NCBI GenBank assembly: GCA_022360535.1
Contig: JAKSCP010000384.1
Coordinates: 1-13,564 of the forward strand
Direction: 5' to 3'
Length of the DNA: 13,564 nt
Source of the DNA: Pseudomonadales bacterium
GTDB lineage: Bacteria; Pseudomonadota; Gammaproteobacteria; Pseudomonadales; Pseudohongiellaceae
The notes under the pieces are model-generated. The model did not search any database, was not told where the DNA came from, and saw only the letters and a list, made by a program, of their open reading frames with translations. Below are positions 1 to 5,684 of this stretch, one piece after another. Within the stretch, counting starts at the first letter, position 1. Each line of letters begins with the position of its first letter. The position numbers were made by a program, and so were the translations under genes.

Positions 1-464
1 ATACACTTGGCCATACCTAAATGAGCAATGCTCTTGCTGTGCTACGTGCTTTCTTCAGAATCGCTTTCTTCAGCGTCCAGAGCTTTCTGTGTGTCATAGA
101 GCAACGCCAGATCAGCACCGGACAATAGACTCGTGCTTACACCCAAAGTTATCTCGAACAACATCAGGCTGAAGAAATCGTCCGCGAAGTTGAGCAAGAA
201 AAAGCCGCAGCCGTGAATCACACTGCCGATCAGCAATGCTGTTCGCCGCCCGAATATGTCCGCGAAGTAACCAGAAGGTGCCTCAAGTAACACAATGGTG
301 GTGGCAAACACTGCCTGCAGATAAAAAATCTGGGCGAGACTCAGCCCCTTTGATGCAAAGAAAGGCACGATTACCGGCACAATGACCATGAAGCACTGGA
401 AAAAAGCCAGGCCATAAATCATTGGTATGTTTCTGCGCAAGCTCTGTTGCATTATTTTGGACAC
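1..464 (-). pseudogene. MFS transporter, N-terminal part, interrupted by in-frame TAG
   Basis: The reading frame begins at GTG (464-462), preceded by a good ribosome-binding stretch, AGGGGGA, about 4 nt upstream; the next in-frame ATG (residue 5) would be too far from it. It encodes 140 residues with four hydrophobic helices (about residues 12-34, 43-62, 74-93 and 98-115). The loop after helix 2 reads APSGYFADIFGRR, the classic major facilitator signature (G-x-x-x-D-x-x-G-R-R). MFS proteins normally have about 400 residues and 12 helices. Here a TAG at 44-42 stops the frame after the acidic loop LDAEESDSEEST. Beyond it the same frame stays open to the window edge (HSKSIAHLGMAKC), which reads like the expected cytoplasmic start of the next MFS helix. 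I therefore infer a nonsense mutation (or a sequencing error) in a formerly full-length gene whose remainder lies to the left. The substrate cannot be told. Confidence 0.65.
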
Positions 465-514
465 AAGTCCCCCTATGCCCGAACACCTGGTTCGAGCAGA
501 ATTAAATCTGAAGC

Positions 515-724
515 AAAAAAAAGACCTCTAGTTCTGGGAACTTAGAGGTCTTTTCTTTAAGACTTTTATCAAGCGTTTAGCTTTCAGAAAATCACTCCAA
601 GCTGGTCTCCCAATTCATGACCACGCGCGCGCAAAACTGGTGACCTAGCGAGGTCACAGCCGCGGGGATTGTGGTTAGAATCGAATAAGTGTTCATTGGT
701 TTGACTTCATTAAATTTTCTCGAC
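515..724 (-). ncRNA. Candidate small structured RNA or MFS leader
   Basis: About 200 nt lie between a good minus-strand promoter (731-758) and a strong terminator (521-557). Read on the minus strand, the interior has a 7-bp GTGACCT/AGGTCAC hairpin with a CGCT loop (640-657 region). Around it, ACCAC and GTGGT plus CGCG-rich arms can pair to close a larger stem, and further on GGTC/GACC can form another hairpin. The same stretch could encode a 34-residue peptide starting MNTYSILTTIP, but no convincing Shine-Dalgarno sequence precedes that ATG and the product resembles nothing I know. I favour a non-coding transcript or a 5' leader controlling the downstream MFS gene. I do not recognise a known RNA family. 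This rests only on promoter, terminator and fold. Confidence 0.4.
521..557 (-). terminator. Strong intrinsic terminator, partly bidirectional
   Basis: An inverted repeat, AGACCTCTA-GTTC / GAAC-TTAGAGGTCT (522-551), forms a 13-bp stem with one bulged base and a four-base TGGG loop. Read on the minus strand it is followed by an unbroken run of eight T (523-516 and just beyond). On the plus strand it is followed by TTTTCTTT. The longer U tract is on the minus strand, so it best serves a minus-strand transcript: the candidate RNA starting near 723, or readthrough from the BASS transporter gene. It lies about 55 nt upstream of the MFS start, so it could also act as an attenuator for that gene. Confidence 0.8.
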
Positions 725-730
725 GCGCGC

Positions 731-758
731 ATTGTACTCTTATGGCCTGACCGGTCAA
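731..758 (-). promoter_or_regulatory. Sigma70-type promoter with GC-rich discriminator
   Basis: On the minus strand TTGACC (758-753) and TACAAT (736-731) are separated by 16 nt, close to the sigma70 consensus. The bases directly after the -10 element are GCGCGCG, a GC-rich discriminator of the kind linked to stringent (ppGpp) control in enteric bacteria. A perfect 10-bp palindrome, TGACCGGTCA (748-757), overlaps the -35 element and could be an operator. Transcription would start near 724-720 and run towards the terminator at 521-557 and the MFS gene. Confidence 0.55.
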
Positions 759-788
759 GCAAAAACTTGATTTGCGATGTGATTACGA

Positions 789-1745
789 TCACTCGGCACT
801 ACTAACATTGTCATCGCGGAGTATGTACTCCAAAGATTCACGCTTTCTACTCCAGTACGACGCGAGAATAGAACCACTAATGTTATGCCAGACGCTAAAC
901 AGTGCTCCTGGCAATGCTGCTGTTGCTGAAAAAAATTGTAATGCCAACGCAACGCCCAGACCAGAGTTCTGCATACCAACTTCGATGGCAATGGTGTGAC
1001 TCTGTTTTACATTCAGTCCCAGTAGTCGGCTTAAATAGAAACCACCTAACAGTCCGCCAAGATTATGAATGATCACGGCTAGCAGGGTGAGTATACCCAC
1101 TTCGATTAGACGCTCGCTGTTTAGGGCAACGACGATGGCGATAATTAGCAATATCAAGACAATGGAAAGCGACGGCAGTAATGCTTCCACCCGTTGCACA
1201 GCACCTGTAGCGTAGTGATTAATCAAAGCGCCAGCCAGCACTGGAACAAATACCATCTGCAGAATACTGATCAGCATGGCCCAGGTGTCCACTTCGATGG
1301 TTTGCGACAGATAAAAGGTGCAAAGGAAGGGAGTAGCCAACACACCTACCAGAGTTGAGGTGACTGTCATGCTGATCGACAGTGCCAGGTCGGCCTTGGC
1401 GAGATAGCTGATTACGTTGGATGCGGTGCCCCCGGCACAACTCCCAACCAGTACCATGCCGGCAGTCAATTGGTTGGAGAGCTGCAGCATGGCGGAAAGA
1501 GTGAGAGCCAATAGCGGCATTAACAGGAACTGCAACAAGACGCCGATGAATATAGGCTTCGGATCGCTGGCAATGCGCGCGAAGTCATCCTGGGTGAGAT
1601 TGAGGCCCATGACGAACATGATCGTTGCCAGCAGAGGCACGATGAGACTTTGCAGGGAAACGAAGGCATCGGCGGCGAAGAAGGCAATCAGGGACAGTAA
1701 AATCGCCCAAAGTGGGAATAAACTATTGAATCGTGACATGGTCAT
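789..1745 (-). CDS. BASS-family sodium-dependent anion symporter
   Basis: This integral membrane protein belongs to the bile acid:sodium symporter superfamily, which uses the sodium gradient to import organic anions across the inner membrane. Counting from a possible upstream ATG at 1772, family features include MGLNLTQDDF (55-64), the Gly-rich GSCAGGTASN segment (110-119) and EVGMQNSGL (264-272). The last two correspond to the broken, sodium-binding crossover helices of characterised members. About nine to ten hydrophobic helices span the protein, and the length (about 316-327 residues) is normal. The start is uncertain: ATG at 1772, 1745 or 1739 all lack a clear ribosome-binding site, and 1745 or 1739 fits best with a short polar N-terminus before SRFNSLFPLW. 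Just after the coding end a small hairpin (GTGAT/ATCAC, 779-792) includes the TGA but has no adjacent T run. The substrate is unknown; many bacterial members do not carry bile acids. Confidence 0.9.
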   Translation of the reverse strand: MTMSRFNSLFPLWAILLSLIAFFAADAFVSLQSLIVPLLATIMFVMGLNLTQDDFARIASDPKPIFIGVLLQFLLMPLLALTLSAMLQLSNQLTAGMVLVGSCAGGTASNVISYLAKADLALSISMTVTSTLVGVLATPFLCTFYLSQTIEVDTWAMLISILQMVFVPVLAGALINHYATGAVQRVEALLPSLSIVLILLIIAIVVALNSERLIEVGILTLLAVIIHNLGGLLGGFYLSRLLGLNVKQSHTIAIEVGMQNSGLGVALALQFFSATAALPGALFSVWHNISGSILASYWSRKRESLEYILRDDNVSSAE

Positions 1746-1834
1746 GGCGTGAATTACCGGGGAGGCAAGCATACTGCATTGACAGCCATTAAGCTTCGAT
1801 TCAGGCTAAATCACTATGCTTAGTCCGTATTCGC

Positions 1835-1860
1835 TGTAACCTTTTCCGCCATCAGGCGTC
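1835..1860 (+). promoter_or_regulatory. Predicted ECF sigma promoter for the lipoprotein gene
   Basis: TGTAACC (1835-1841) is followed after 15 nt by CGTC (1857-1860). The larger block CTGTAACCTTTTCC (1834-1847) occurs identically upstream of the ECF sigma gene at 3212-3225, with exactly the same distance to CGTC. ECF promoters typically have an AAC-containing -35 and a short -10 such as CGTC or TCTGA, so this is probably a target of the sigma factor encoded at 3250. The transcript would run into the lipoprotein gene with a leader of about 95 nt. Confidence 0.6.
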
Positions 1861-1960
1861 TTAGCAGTGAACAGCCGGTAAAATAGCTGCTTGGGGCAAT
1901 GAAACTCGGCGAATTATCGACATTGTAAGTAAAATAGAACTCACCCTGGGGAACGAGCAA

Positions 1961-2320
1961 ATGATTAAAAAGGCGCTTTTATTGGTTATGGCAATTGGGC
2001 TCACTGGCTGTCTGGTCACTGTGGACTCCGATTCCCGACCCATCACTACCGTTTGGAATGAAGGGGAGGTCACCCGTCTGCAAATCGGGCAGAGTGATCA
2101 GCAGTTTGTCCGCAACTCCTTCGGCGATCCAGTAACCAAGCTCAGCTATGCCGATGGCACTGAGATCTGGAAGTATCGCAACCGCTCAGAGAAGGACACT
2201 GAAGTAGGCCTGTTCCTGGTGTTTTCTGTAGATGTAGAAGAAGAGCGAGTTGAAACGCTATCCATCGAGTTTGTCGATGGTGTGGTCAGCAATTACTGGG
2301 TAGAAGAAGACAGATTCTAG
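1961..2320 (+). CDS. Small lipoprotein with BamE/SmpA-like domain
   Basis: The 119-residue product starts with a lipoprotein signal peptide: KK at residues 3-4, a hydrophobic core, then the lipobox LTGC with the acylated cysteine at position 17. The +2 residue is Leu rather than Asp, which favours sorting to the outer membrane. The mature part contains LQIGQSDQQFVRNSFGDP and then EIWKYRNR. This follows the SmpA/OmlA (BamE-like) pattern G-x-S/T-x-x-x-V-x-x-x-x-G-x-P followed by an aromatic strand. A GGGGAACGA stretch upstream serves as ribosome-binding site. Promoter-like sequence at 1835-1860 matches that of the ECF sigma gene, so it is probably a member of that regulon rather than BamE itself. 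Its stop codon overlaps that of the convergent hydrolase through a shared CTAG. The precise role is unknown. Confidence 0.8.
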   Translation: MIKKALLLVMAIGLTGCLVTVDSDSRPITTVWNEGEVTRLQIGQSDQQFVRNSFGDPVTKLSYADGTEIWKYRNRSEKDTEVGLFLVFSVDVEEERVETLSIEFVDGVVSNYWVEEDRF

Positions 2321-2991
2321 GGTAGCTGGTCCAGCCAGACTTCCAACTCAGACCAGTTCAGCGAAAATATGTGGGTGGCGTTCGGTACCAGAGCGGCATC
2401 CACTTTCGCACCTGCTGCCTGCAGCAACGCCGCGTTGGATTCCAGTTTGCGGTGCCAGCGAAAATCGTCCTTCTCACCGATTCTCAAATAGATCGGTAAT
2501 CCTTCCATTGCGGAAAAACGCGTCTCGTCCCAGATTCGTCCCGGAGTAGCAATCACCCCGAGATAGTGCTCAGGAGCTTTGGCTGCAATCGCCAGGGCTG
2601 CACTGCCTCCGCTGGAGATGCCAACCAACAATGCTTTCTTTTGATCGACTGCATGCAGTTCCCGTAGTTGTTCCACCACGGTGAGCATCAGACTGCTATT
2701 GTCTACAAAAAACTTGCGTCCCTGATCGGAAATTGGCACGGCAAGAGCCCAGCCCCGGTCCACCAGTTCTTTTCCCAGCCAGAATTGAGCCCGAGCCATA
2801 AACTCGTTATTGGAGCCGCCGGTCAGGAGGATGGCCAAGGGGGGTGGGCTGGTGAGATTTTCTGGTTCGAACCACAGCACTCTGACGCTGACACCATCGC
2901 CAAGCGTGAGCGTGTCTTCTGCTGCGAACAACAGGTTCGGTAGCGCTAGCAGAAGTAACAGAATACTTGCGCTATAAGATATTCGTCGCAT
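2317..2991 (-). CDS. Secreted alpha/beta-hydrolase-like protein
   Basis: The protein (224 residues from ATG 2991) has a Sec signal peptide, MRRISYSASILLLLLALPNLLFA, probably cleaved before AEDTL, so it acts in the periplasm or outside. The fold signs are an oxyanion-type LLTGGSNN near residue 56, the nucleophile elbow GISSGG (G-x-S-x-G; Ser about 126), an acidic GEKDD near 172-176 and a candidate catalytic His in NATHIF (about 207). This order matches serine esterases and peptidases of the alpha/beta hydrolase superfamily; the substrate is not evident. The frame extends up to a TTG at 3051, but a perfect extended -10 promoter element lies inside that extension, so ATG 2991 is the better start. 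The coding end overlaps the convergent lipoprotein gene by four bases. Confidence 0.8.
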   Translation of the reverse strand: MRRISYSASILLLLLALPNLLFAAEDTLTLGDGVSVRVLWFEPENLTSPPPLAILLTGGSNNEFMARAQFWLGKELVDRGWALAVPISDQGRKFFVDNSSLMLTVVEQLRELHAVDQKKALLVGISSGGSAALAIAAKAPEHYLGVIATPGRIWDETRFSAMEGLPIYLRIGEKDDFRWHRKLESNAALLQAAGAKVDAALVPNATHIFSLNWSELEVWLDQLP

Positions 2992-3016
2992 GCTGAGTCT
3001 TCTCAGCCCCCCTTTT
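2992..3016 (-). promoter_or_regulatory. Ribosome-binding site separated from ATG by a hairpin
   Basis: On the minus strand AAAAGGGGG (3016-3008) is followed directly by the perfect hairpin GCTGAG-AAGA-CTCAGC (3007-2992), which abuts the ATG at 2991. Unfolded, the purine stretch is 16 nt from the start codon, too far. Folded, the hairpin removes the gap entirely. The GAGAAG inside the hairpin is an alternative weak ribosome-binding site. Translation of the hydrolase may therefore depend on RNA folding. Confidence 0.35.
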
Positions 3017-3027
3017 GAATGTAACAA

Positions 3028-3036
3028 ATTATAACA
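3028..3036 (-). promoter_or_regulatory. Extended -10 promoter of the hydrolase gene
   Basis: The minus strand reads TGTTATAAT, a perfect TATAAT with the extended TG motif; there is no convincing -35, as is usual for this class. A transcript starting near 3021 gives a leader of roughly 30 nt to the ATG at 2991. Confidence 0.55.
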
Positions 3037-3132
3037 GTCGCGCTGTCGCAAAGGCTCGTGATGAGATGAATACCCCGTGCCAACCGTTGACTGCAGGTAA
3101 CACAGACCGGTAGCAGTAGGGAGTTATAACAA

Positions 3133-3193
3133 CCCGCCCAAAAGGCGGGCCAGGGGGCGAGGGCTCTGGCCAAATTGAGTGAAAACTACTCAA
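3133..3193. repeat. Cluster of inverted repeats upstream of the ECF promoter
   Basis: Three inverted repeats sit in the divergent intergenic region: CCCGCC/GGCGGG (3133-3149, five-base loop), GGCCAG/CTGGCC (3148-3171, twelve-base loop) and TTGAGT/ACTCAA (3175-3193, seven-base loop). The first resembles a terminator stem but has no proper T run on either strand (only TTGTT on the minus strand). The last lies 20 nt upstream of the ECF -35 element and could be an operator. No gene was found between 2992 and 3249. Confidence 0.4.
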
Positions 3194-3212
3194 AATGACC
3201 AACTTCAACTAC

Positions 3213-3238
3213 TGTAACCTTTTCCAGTCAGCCCCGTC
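3213..3238 (+). promoter_or_regulatory. Predicted autoregulatory ECF promoter
   Basis: TGTAACC (3213-3219), 15 nt, then CGTC (3235-3238). It shares 14 identical bases (CTGTAACCTTTTCC) and identical spacing with the site at 1835-1860. Placed directly before the sigma gene, it fits the usual autoregulation of ECF factors. Only 11 nt separate CGTC from the ATG, so transcription should start at or within a few bases of the start codon. Confidence 0.65.
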
Positions 3239-3249
3239 CTTAAAATCAA

Positions 3250-3843
3250 ATGTTAGAGCAATACCAGCAGGCTATCGCGCAGTATCGGCAGCGGATCTAT
3301 TCCTTTGCCCACTATAGCCTGCGTGCCAGAGAAGACGCGGAAGATATAACCCAGGAAGTCTTCATCAAGCTTTGGCAGCACTGGCAGCGGATCGATCACA
3401 GCAAACTCAATGCCTGGTTGATGCGGGTTGCTCATAACGCGGTCATTGATCATGTCCGCAAACGGAAGAACCACGTAGAGAATACCGATGATTATGCGGA
3501 ACCGGATGTACAGGCGGCAGCTGATAAAGAGGTTGGTCAAGAACTTGATGACCAGGCTTTTAAAGCGCAGCTGATGCACTGCATACACAGTTTGGACGAC
3601 CCGTTTCGCAGCATCATCATCATGCGGGACATCCAGGGCCAGAGTTACGCAGACATCCAGCACAGTCTGGATATGAGTGAAAGTCAGGTGAAGGTTTATT
3701 TGCATCGTGGTCGCAGAAAGCTTCGCGACAACGAGAAACTAAGGCAGTTATTCGATCTGAAGACAGGTCGAAGTGAGCAAGCAAGAGAATCCAATACGGT
3801 GGCAATGAAAGTAGTAAAGCCAACCAGAGACAAGCAAGGGTAA
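3250..3843 (+). CDS. ECF-family RNA polymerase sigma factor
   Basis: This 197-residue protein directs RNA polymerase to alternative promoters. Region 2 is visible as RIYSFAHYSLRAREDAEDITQEVF (about 15-38), with the DAED-ITQEVF core motif, followed by W-x-x-RVAHNAVIDHVRKRKN (56-74). Region 4 spans about 108-165, with SLDDPFRSIIIMRDIQGQSYADI and the recognition helix MSESQVKVYLHRGRRKLR. There is no extra C-terminal sensory domain, only a short basic tail. The ATG at 3250 is the first possible start because an in-frame TAA sits at 3241-3243, and no Shine-Dalgarno sequence precedes it. The anti-sigma gene follows after 4 nt. Together with the promoter motif at 3213 this indicates a self-activating, anti-sigma-controlled factor. 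The inducing signal is not evident. Confidence 0.93.
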   Translation: MLEQYQQAIAQYRQRIYSFAHYSLRAREDAEDITQEVFIKLWQHWQRIDHSKLNAWLMRVAHNAVIDHVRKRKNHVENTDDYAEPDVQAAADKEVGQELDDQAFKAQLMHCIHSLDDPFRSIIIMRDIQGQSYADIQHSLDMSESQVKVYLHRGRRKLRDNEKLRQLFDLKTGRSEQARESNTVAMKVVKPTRDKQG

Positions 3844-3847
3844 CACC

Positions 3848-4504
3848 ATGTCCACAAACAACGAGTCACAGTGCTATTTCGTTCAACTCCAGTTCGATGC
3901 CTATATCGATGGAGATTTAAGCGAGACCCAGCAGGAAAGCTTCCTGTCTCATATTAGCGCCTGTAATGAATGCGCGAATGAGTTTCGCTATGCGCAAACC
4001 ATTCAGGATGGTTTATTGGATTTGCCGCTCCTGGACTGTTCTGAGGCGGCGGTAGAACAAGCACAGCATATCGCGATGAACTCGCAAACAGCTAAACAGT
4101 CCGGTGGACGTTGGCTTGAAGGATTGCTGGAATGGTTGGCGGCGACTCCGCCAGTTATTCGCTACGCTTTCCCTGCTGCGGCAGTAGCTGTAATAGGTCT
4201 AATTGCGCTCCCACAGCTGCAGCCAGCCAATCCAGAACCACCTTTGGCAGTAAATGAAACCAATTTCACTCTCGATGGTGCAGAGCTGCCCTTTGTATTG
4301 CCAGCACAATACAGCCCTACTGATATTGTTGAGGCACTCAATGAATTGAATTTAGCAATTGAATATTTAAACCAAGTGAGCCAGCGCACAGAAGCAATGG
4401 TAGGTGATCGTTTTCTTATACGACCTCTCCGCGACAGACTGAATGCTTCTTTTGAGCGCGTCAGAGTCAGTACCAATGATGCATTGGCTGGCGATCAAAT
4501 TTAA
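3848..4504 (+). CDS. Zinc-finger anti-sigma factor, single-TM
   Basis: The N-terminal cytoplasmic part (residues 1-100) has the anti-sigma zinc-finger pattern: YIDGDLSETQQESFLSHISACNECANEF, with His35, Cys39 and Cys42 forming H-x3-C-x2-C, and Cys9 as a possible fourth ligand. Such domains clamp the cognate ECF sigma factor. A single membrane helix follows (about 106-122, YAFPAAAVAVIGLIALP), then a periplasmic domain of about 95 residues with a predicted helical stretch (EALNELNLAIEYLNQVSQ) that may sense the signal or be cut by proteases. The gene starts 4 nt after the sigma stop, with AAGGG 8 nt before the ATG inside the end of the sigma gene, so the two are made together. Its length (218 residues) is typical. 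Confidence 0.88.
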   Translation: MSTNNESQCYFVQLQFDAYIDGDLSETQQESFLSHISACNECANEFRYAQTIQDGLLDLPLLDCSEAAVEQAQHIAMNSQTAKQSGGRWLEGLLEWLAATPPVIRYAFPAAAVAVIGLIALPQLQPANPEPPLAVNETNFTLDGAELPFVLPAQYSPTDIVEALNELNLAIEYLNQVSQRTEAMVGDRFLIRPLRDRLNASFERVRVSTNDALAGDQI

Positions 4505-4569
4505 GAGGCCGCAGAGCTTCACGAAAGACATTACTGCACTATGCAGTCAGCTAAAAGCGAGGTAACGAA

Positions 4570-5130
4570 ATGAAACTCTTTAAGCAATTTTTAATTTGCG
4601 TCACCGCCGTCGTGGTCATTCCCTGGGCGTTGGCAGCAGACAATGATTTGCAGGGCCATCCTGGCTTCGTGGACTTCTCCACTCTCACGTCCCGCGCTAC
4701 TGAAGAGCCCACGGTTGAGATCAGTCTTAAGGCGCCGTTGTTGGCTATGATAACCAATTTGATTCGGGCCGAAGACGAAATGGCAGCGGATTTTGTCTCC
4801 AAGTTGTTGAACGTAACGGTCAACGTCTTCGAAAGCGACGCTATCGATGTGGACAACATCGCTGAATCTATGTCGGAGATAGCGGACAATCTTGATGATC
4901 AGGGTTGGGATCGCGTGGTCCGTGTACGTGACGATGAAGAACATGTAGACATCTATGTGCGCATGTCCAGTGATGAGGAATTGATTCATGGTATTGCGGT
5001 CATGGTGGCATCAGACGACGAAACAGTAATGATCAATTTAGTTGGTGATATTAGCGGTAATGATGTCGCTGCGCTGGGCCGTCGTTTTGATATCGACGAG
5101 CTGTCTGATCTCGACGTCGAAGTTAACTAA
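4570..5130 (+). CDS. DUF4252-like exported protein (paralogue 1)
   Basis: The 186-residue product begins with a Sec signal peptide (MKLFKQFLICVTAVVVIPWALA, cleavage before ADND) and has no lipobox, so it should be soluble in the periplasm. The C-terminal half, RVVRVRDDEEHVDIYVRM...IHGIAVMVASDDETVMINLVGDIS, matches my recollection of the DUF4252 pattern: a strand with V/I-R, an ...IxGI.V.V segment, and a final INLxGDI before a short helix. The family's biochemical role is unknown. It follows the anti-sigma gene by 65 nt with a good GAGGT site 7 nt before the ATG. It is paralogous to the next gene. A position behind sigma and anti-sigma genes suggests it is an output or a modulator of the envelope response. 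Confidence 0.72.
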   Translation: MKLFKQFLICVTAVVVIPWALAADNDLQGHPGFVDFSTLTSRATEEPTVEISLKAPLLAMITNLIRAEDEMAADFVSKLLNVTVNVFESDAIDVDNIAESMSEIADNLDDQGWDRVVRVRDDEEHVDIYVRMSSDEELIHGIAVMVASDDETVMINLVGDISGNDVAALGRRFDIDELSDLDVEVN

Positions 5131-5153
5131 CAGAGTCGATGGAGATCATCGCC

Positions 5154-5684
5154 ATGAAAAGAGTGCTGCTCGTACTGATTATGGGCTCCATGCTTGCCGG
5201 TTGCATGTCATTCAGTGACCGTTCCATGCGCCCGGTACGTAACTCAATCATCCAACAGATGCCTGAGATACGTCTAAAAAAAGAAATGGCGGTAGCACTC
5301 GGTGGTGGCATGTTCGATTTTCTCGACATCATCACCTTGAATGAGGCCGACCTGTCCGAAGTGGATCACTTACAGGTTGCGGTCTATCAGGTCTATCCGC
5401 AGGGTGATGATGCAAACTTCACTGATGAGATCTTCCAGGAGTCTCTGCTAGCCAAAGATGCCTCGCTAACCTGGGAGCGAATCATAAGAGTGCGAGAAGA
5501 CGGAGAGCATGTTTGGGTGTTCGTTGGCATGAATTTGGATGAGCAGGCACTGGAAGCGGTATCGGTGTTCGTCGTAGAGAGCAACGAACTGGTGCTAATC
5601 AACATGGATGGCGATCTAAACGAATTATTGGAGTATGCCTTTGAGCCTGCCCGTGGTCATCCTGGCGCCTACAAGTCGGGCTAG
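5154..5684 (+). CDS. DUF4252-like lipoprotein (paralogue 2)
   Basis: From ATG 5154 the product has 176 residues. It starts with MKRVLLVLIMGSMLAGC, a lipoprotein signal with lipobox LAGC and acylated Cys17; the +2 Met favours the outer membrane. The internal ATG is chosen because GGAG lies 9 nt upstream and because it puts the lysine-arginine pair at the N-terminus; the in-frame ATG at 5139 would add MEIIA and spoil the signal peptide. The C-terminal half (ERIIRVREDGEHVWVFVGMN...LEAVSVFVVESNELVLINMDGDLNEL) aligns by eye with the preceding protein, so the two are diverged tandem paralogues. The final TAG lies within a CTAG shared with the convergent oxidoreductase gene. Confidence 0.75.
   Translation: MKRVLLVLIMGSMLAGCMSFSDRSMRPVRNSIIQQMPEIRLKKEMAVALGGGMFDFLDIITLNEADLSEVDHLQVAVYQVYPQGDDANFTDEIFQESLLAKDASLTWERIIRVREDGEHVWVFVGMNLDEQALEAVSVFVVESNELVLINMDGDLNELLEYAFEPARGHPGAYKSG

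Noticed and set aside
592..792. A 66-codon minus-strand open frame between the BASS and MFS genes
   Set aside because: The promoter at 731-758 lies inside its first third, so the full frame cannot be translated from that transcript; only a 34-codon version remains possible and is mentioned under the RNA candidate.
3133..3149. CCCGCC/GGCGGG hairpin as an intrinsic terminator
   Set aside because: Neither strand has a run of T after the stem (only TTGTT on the minus strand), and no gene ends towards it.
3253..3705. A 150-codon open frame antisense to the ECF sigma gene
   Set aside because: It lies wholly opposite a clear family member and its translation has no domain features; it is a shadow frame.
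4591..4989. A 132-codon minus-strand frame opposite the first DUF4252-like gene
   Set aside because: The sense gene has a signal peptide, good ribosome-binding site and a paralogue; the antisense frame has none of these.
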